A program made the position numbers and the translations under genes. This document shows positions 48,502 through 48,520 of a DNA stretch of 48,520 nt, in pieces. The stretch's first letter is position 1. Each line of letters begins with the position of its first letter. The notes below the pieces were generated by a model. The model saw only the letters and a list, made by a program, of their open reading frames with translations, searched no databases and had not been told where the DNA came from. Source of the DNA: Cyanobacteria bacterium UBA4641 (GTDB taxonomy: Bacteria; Cyanobacteriota; Vampirovibrionia; Gastranaerophilales; Gastranaerophilaceae); assembly GCA_002405805.1 (NCBI GenBank), contig DHMN01000038.1:1-48520 (forward strand), in the 5' to 3' direction.

Positions 48502-48520
48502 GATTGTTAACTATTCATTG

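Noticed and set aside
1..48520. CRISPR array, insertion sequence or integrated element
   Set aside because: No regularly spaced direct repeats, transposase, integrase or Cas genes were found; the many repeats are dispersed palindromes, not an array.

Overview
The window is AT-rich, gene-dense bacterial chromosome with a Gram-negative envelope (TolC-type outer-membrane factor, HlyD-type adaptor, PBP4-type DacB). No phage, conjugation, transposase or CRISPR genes are visible. Three things suggest the gut non-photosynthetic cyanobacterial relatives (Vampirovibrionia/Melainabacteria, order Gastranaerophilales): a YidC with a large extracytoplasmic insertion, lineage-type proteins that begin M[KR]I..IN.F followed later by SF.G, and the overall gene mix. 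This placement is inference from memory of the lineage (about 0.6), not a database result.

Layout. 1-5.4 kb: XRE regulator, phosphopentomutase, ATP-type PEP carboxykinase, two small membrane-anchored proteins and adenylate kinase. 5.4-8.0 kb: MntP and a DUF4127 protein (overlapping genes), divergent from a UbiE/MenG methyltransferase. 8.3-13.2 kb: two tandem paralogous giant proteins of unknown function. 13.3-17.3 kb: PfkB sugar kinase, a Pro/Gly-rich membrane protein, and an overlapping NarL-like regulator/PAS histidine kinase pair with unusual motifs. 17.3-22.7 kb: an efflux-like locus (TolC-type protein divergent from MarR and HlyD/EmrA genes, with a perfect 16-bp palindrome between them) that lacks an inner-membrane transporter and is followed by a processive GT2 glycosyltransferase, then apt. 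22.8-30.3 kb: a 22-residue-repeat protein, YchF, a roughly 1370-residue GH13 enzyme and AhcY. 30.6-38.2 kb: DUF475 protein, HU, small membrane and secreted proteins, PilZ protein plus PLP decarboxylase, lytic transglycosylase, QueA and YidC. 38.4-46.7 kb: metallopeptidase-like protein, tRNA-Pro(TGG), and a tightly packed plus-strand run (acyltransferase, nitrilase, DacB, GT2, Gfo/Idh/MocA, CDP-alcohol phosphatidyltransferase, TrmL, NnrD). The end carries a tiny lineage-type protein, SpeD, and an OmpR-family regulator.

Almost every long intergenic stretch is filled by dispersed palindromic repeats of several families. Their arms change in a compensatory way between copies, so the hairpin and not the primary sequence is what is kept. 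They sit mostly downstream of genes and are absent from the divergent promoter regions. These repeats, the transporter-less MFP/GT2/TolC locus, the shared N-terminal signature and the giant paralogs are the most interesting signals here.

Links between genes: SpeD and the Orn/Lys/Arg-type decarboxylase both point to polyamine synthesis. AhcY recycles S-adenosylhomocysteine made by methyltransferases such as UbiE and TrmL, while QueA and SpeD also consume SAM. DeoB, Apt and Adk serve nucleotide salvage. Several starts were moved from the longest frame on the basis of Shine-Dalgarno spacing or family N-termini; these are noted in the entries.
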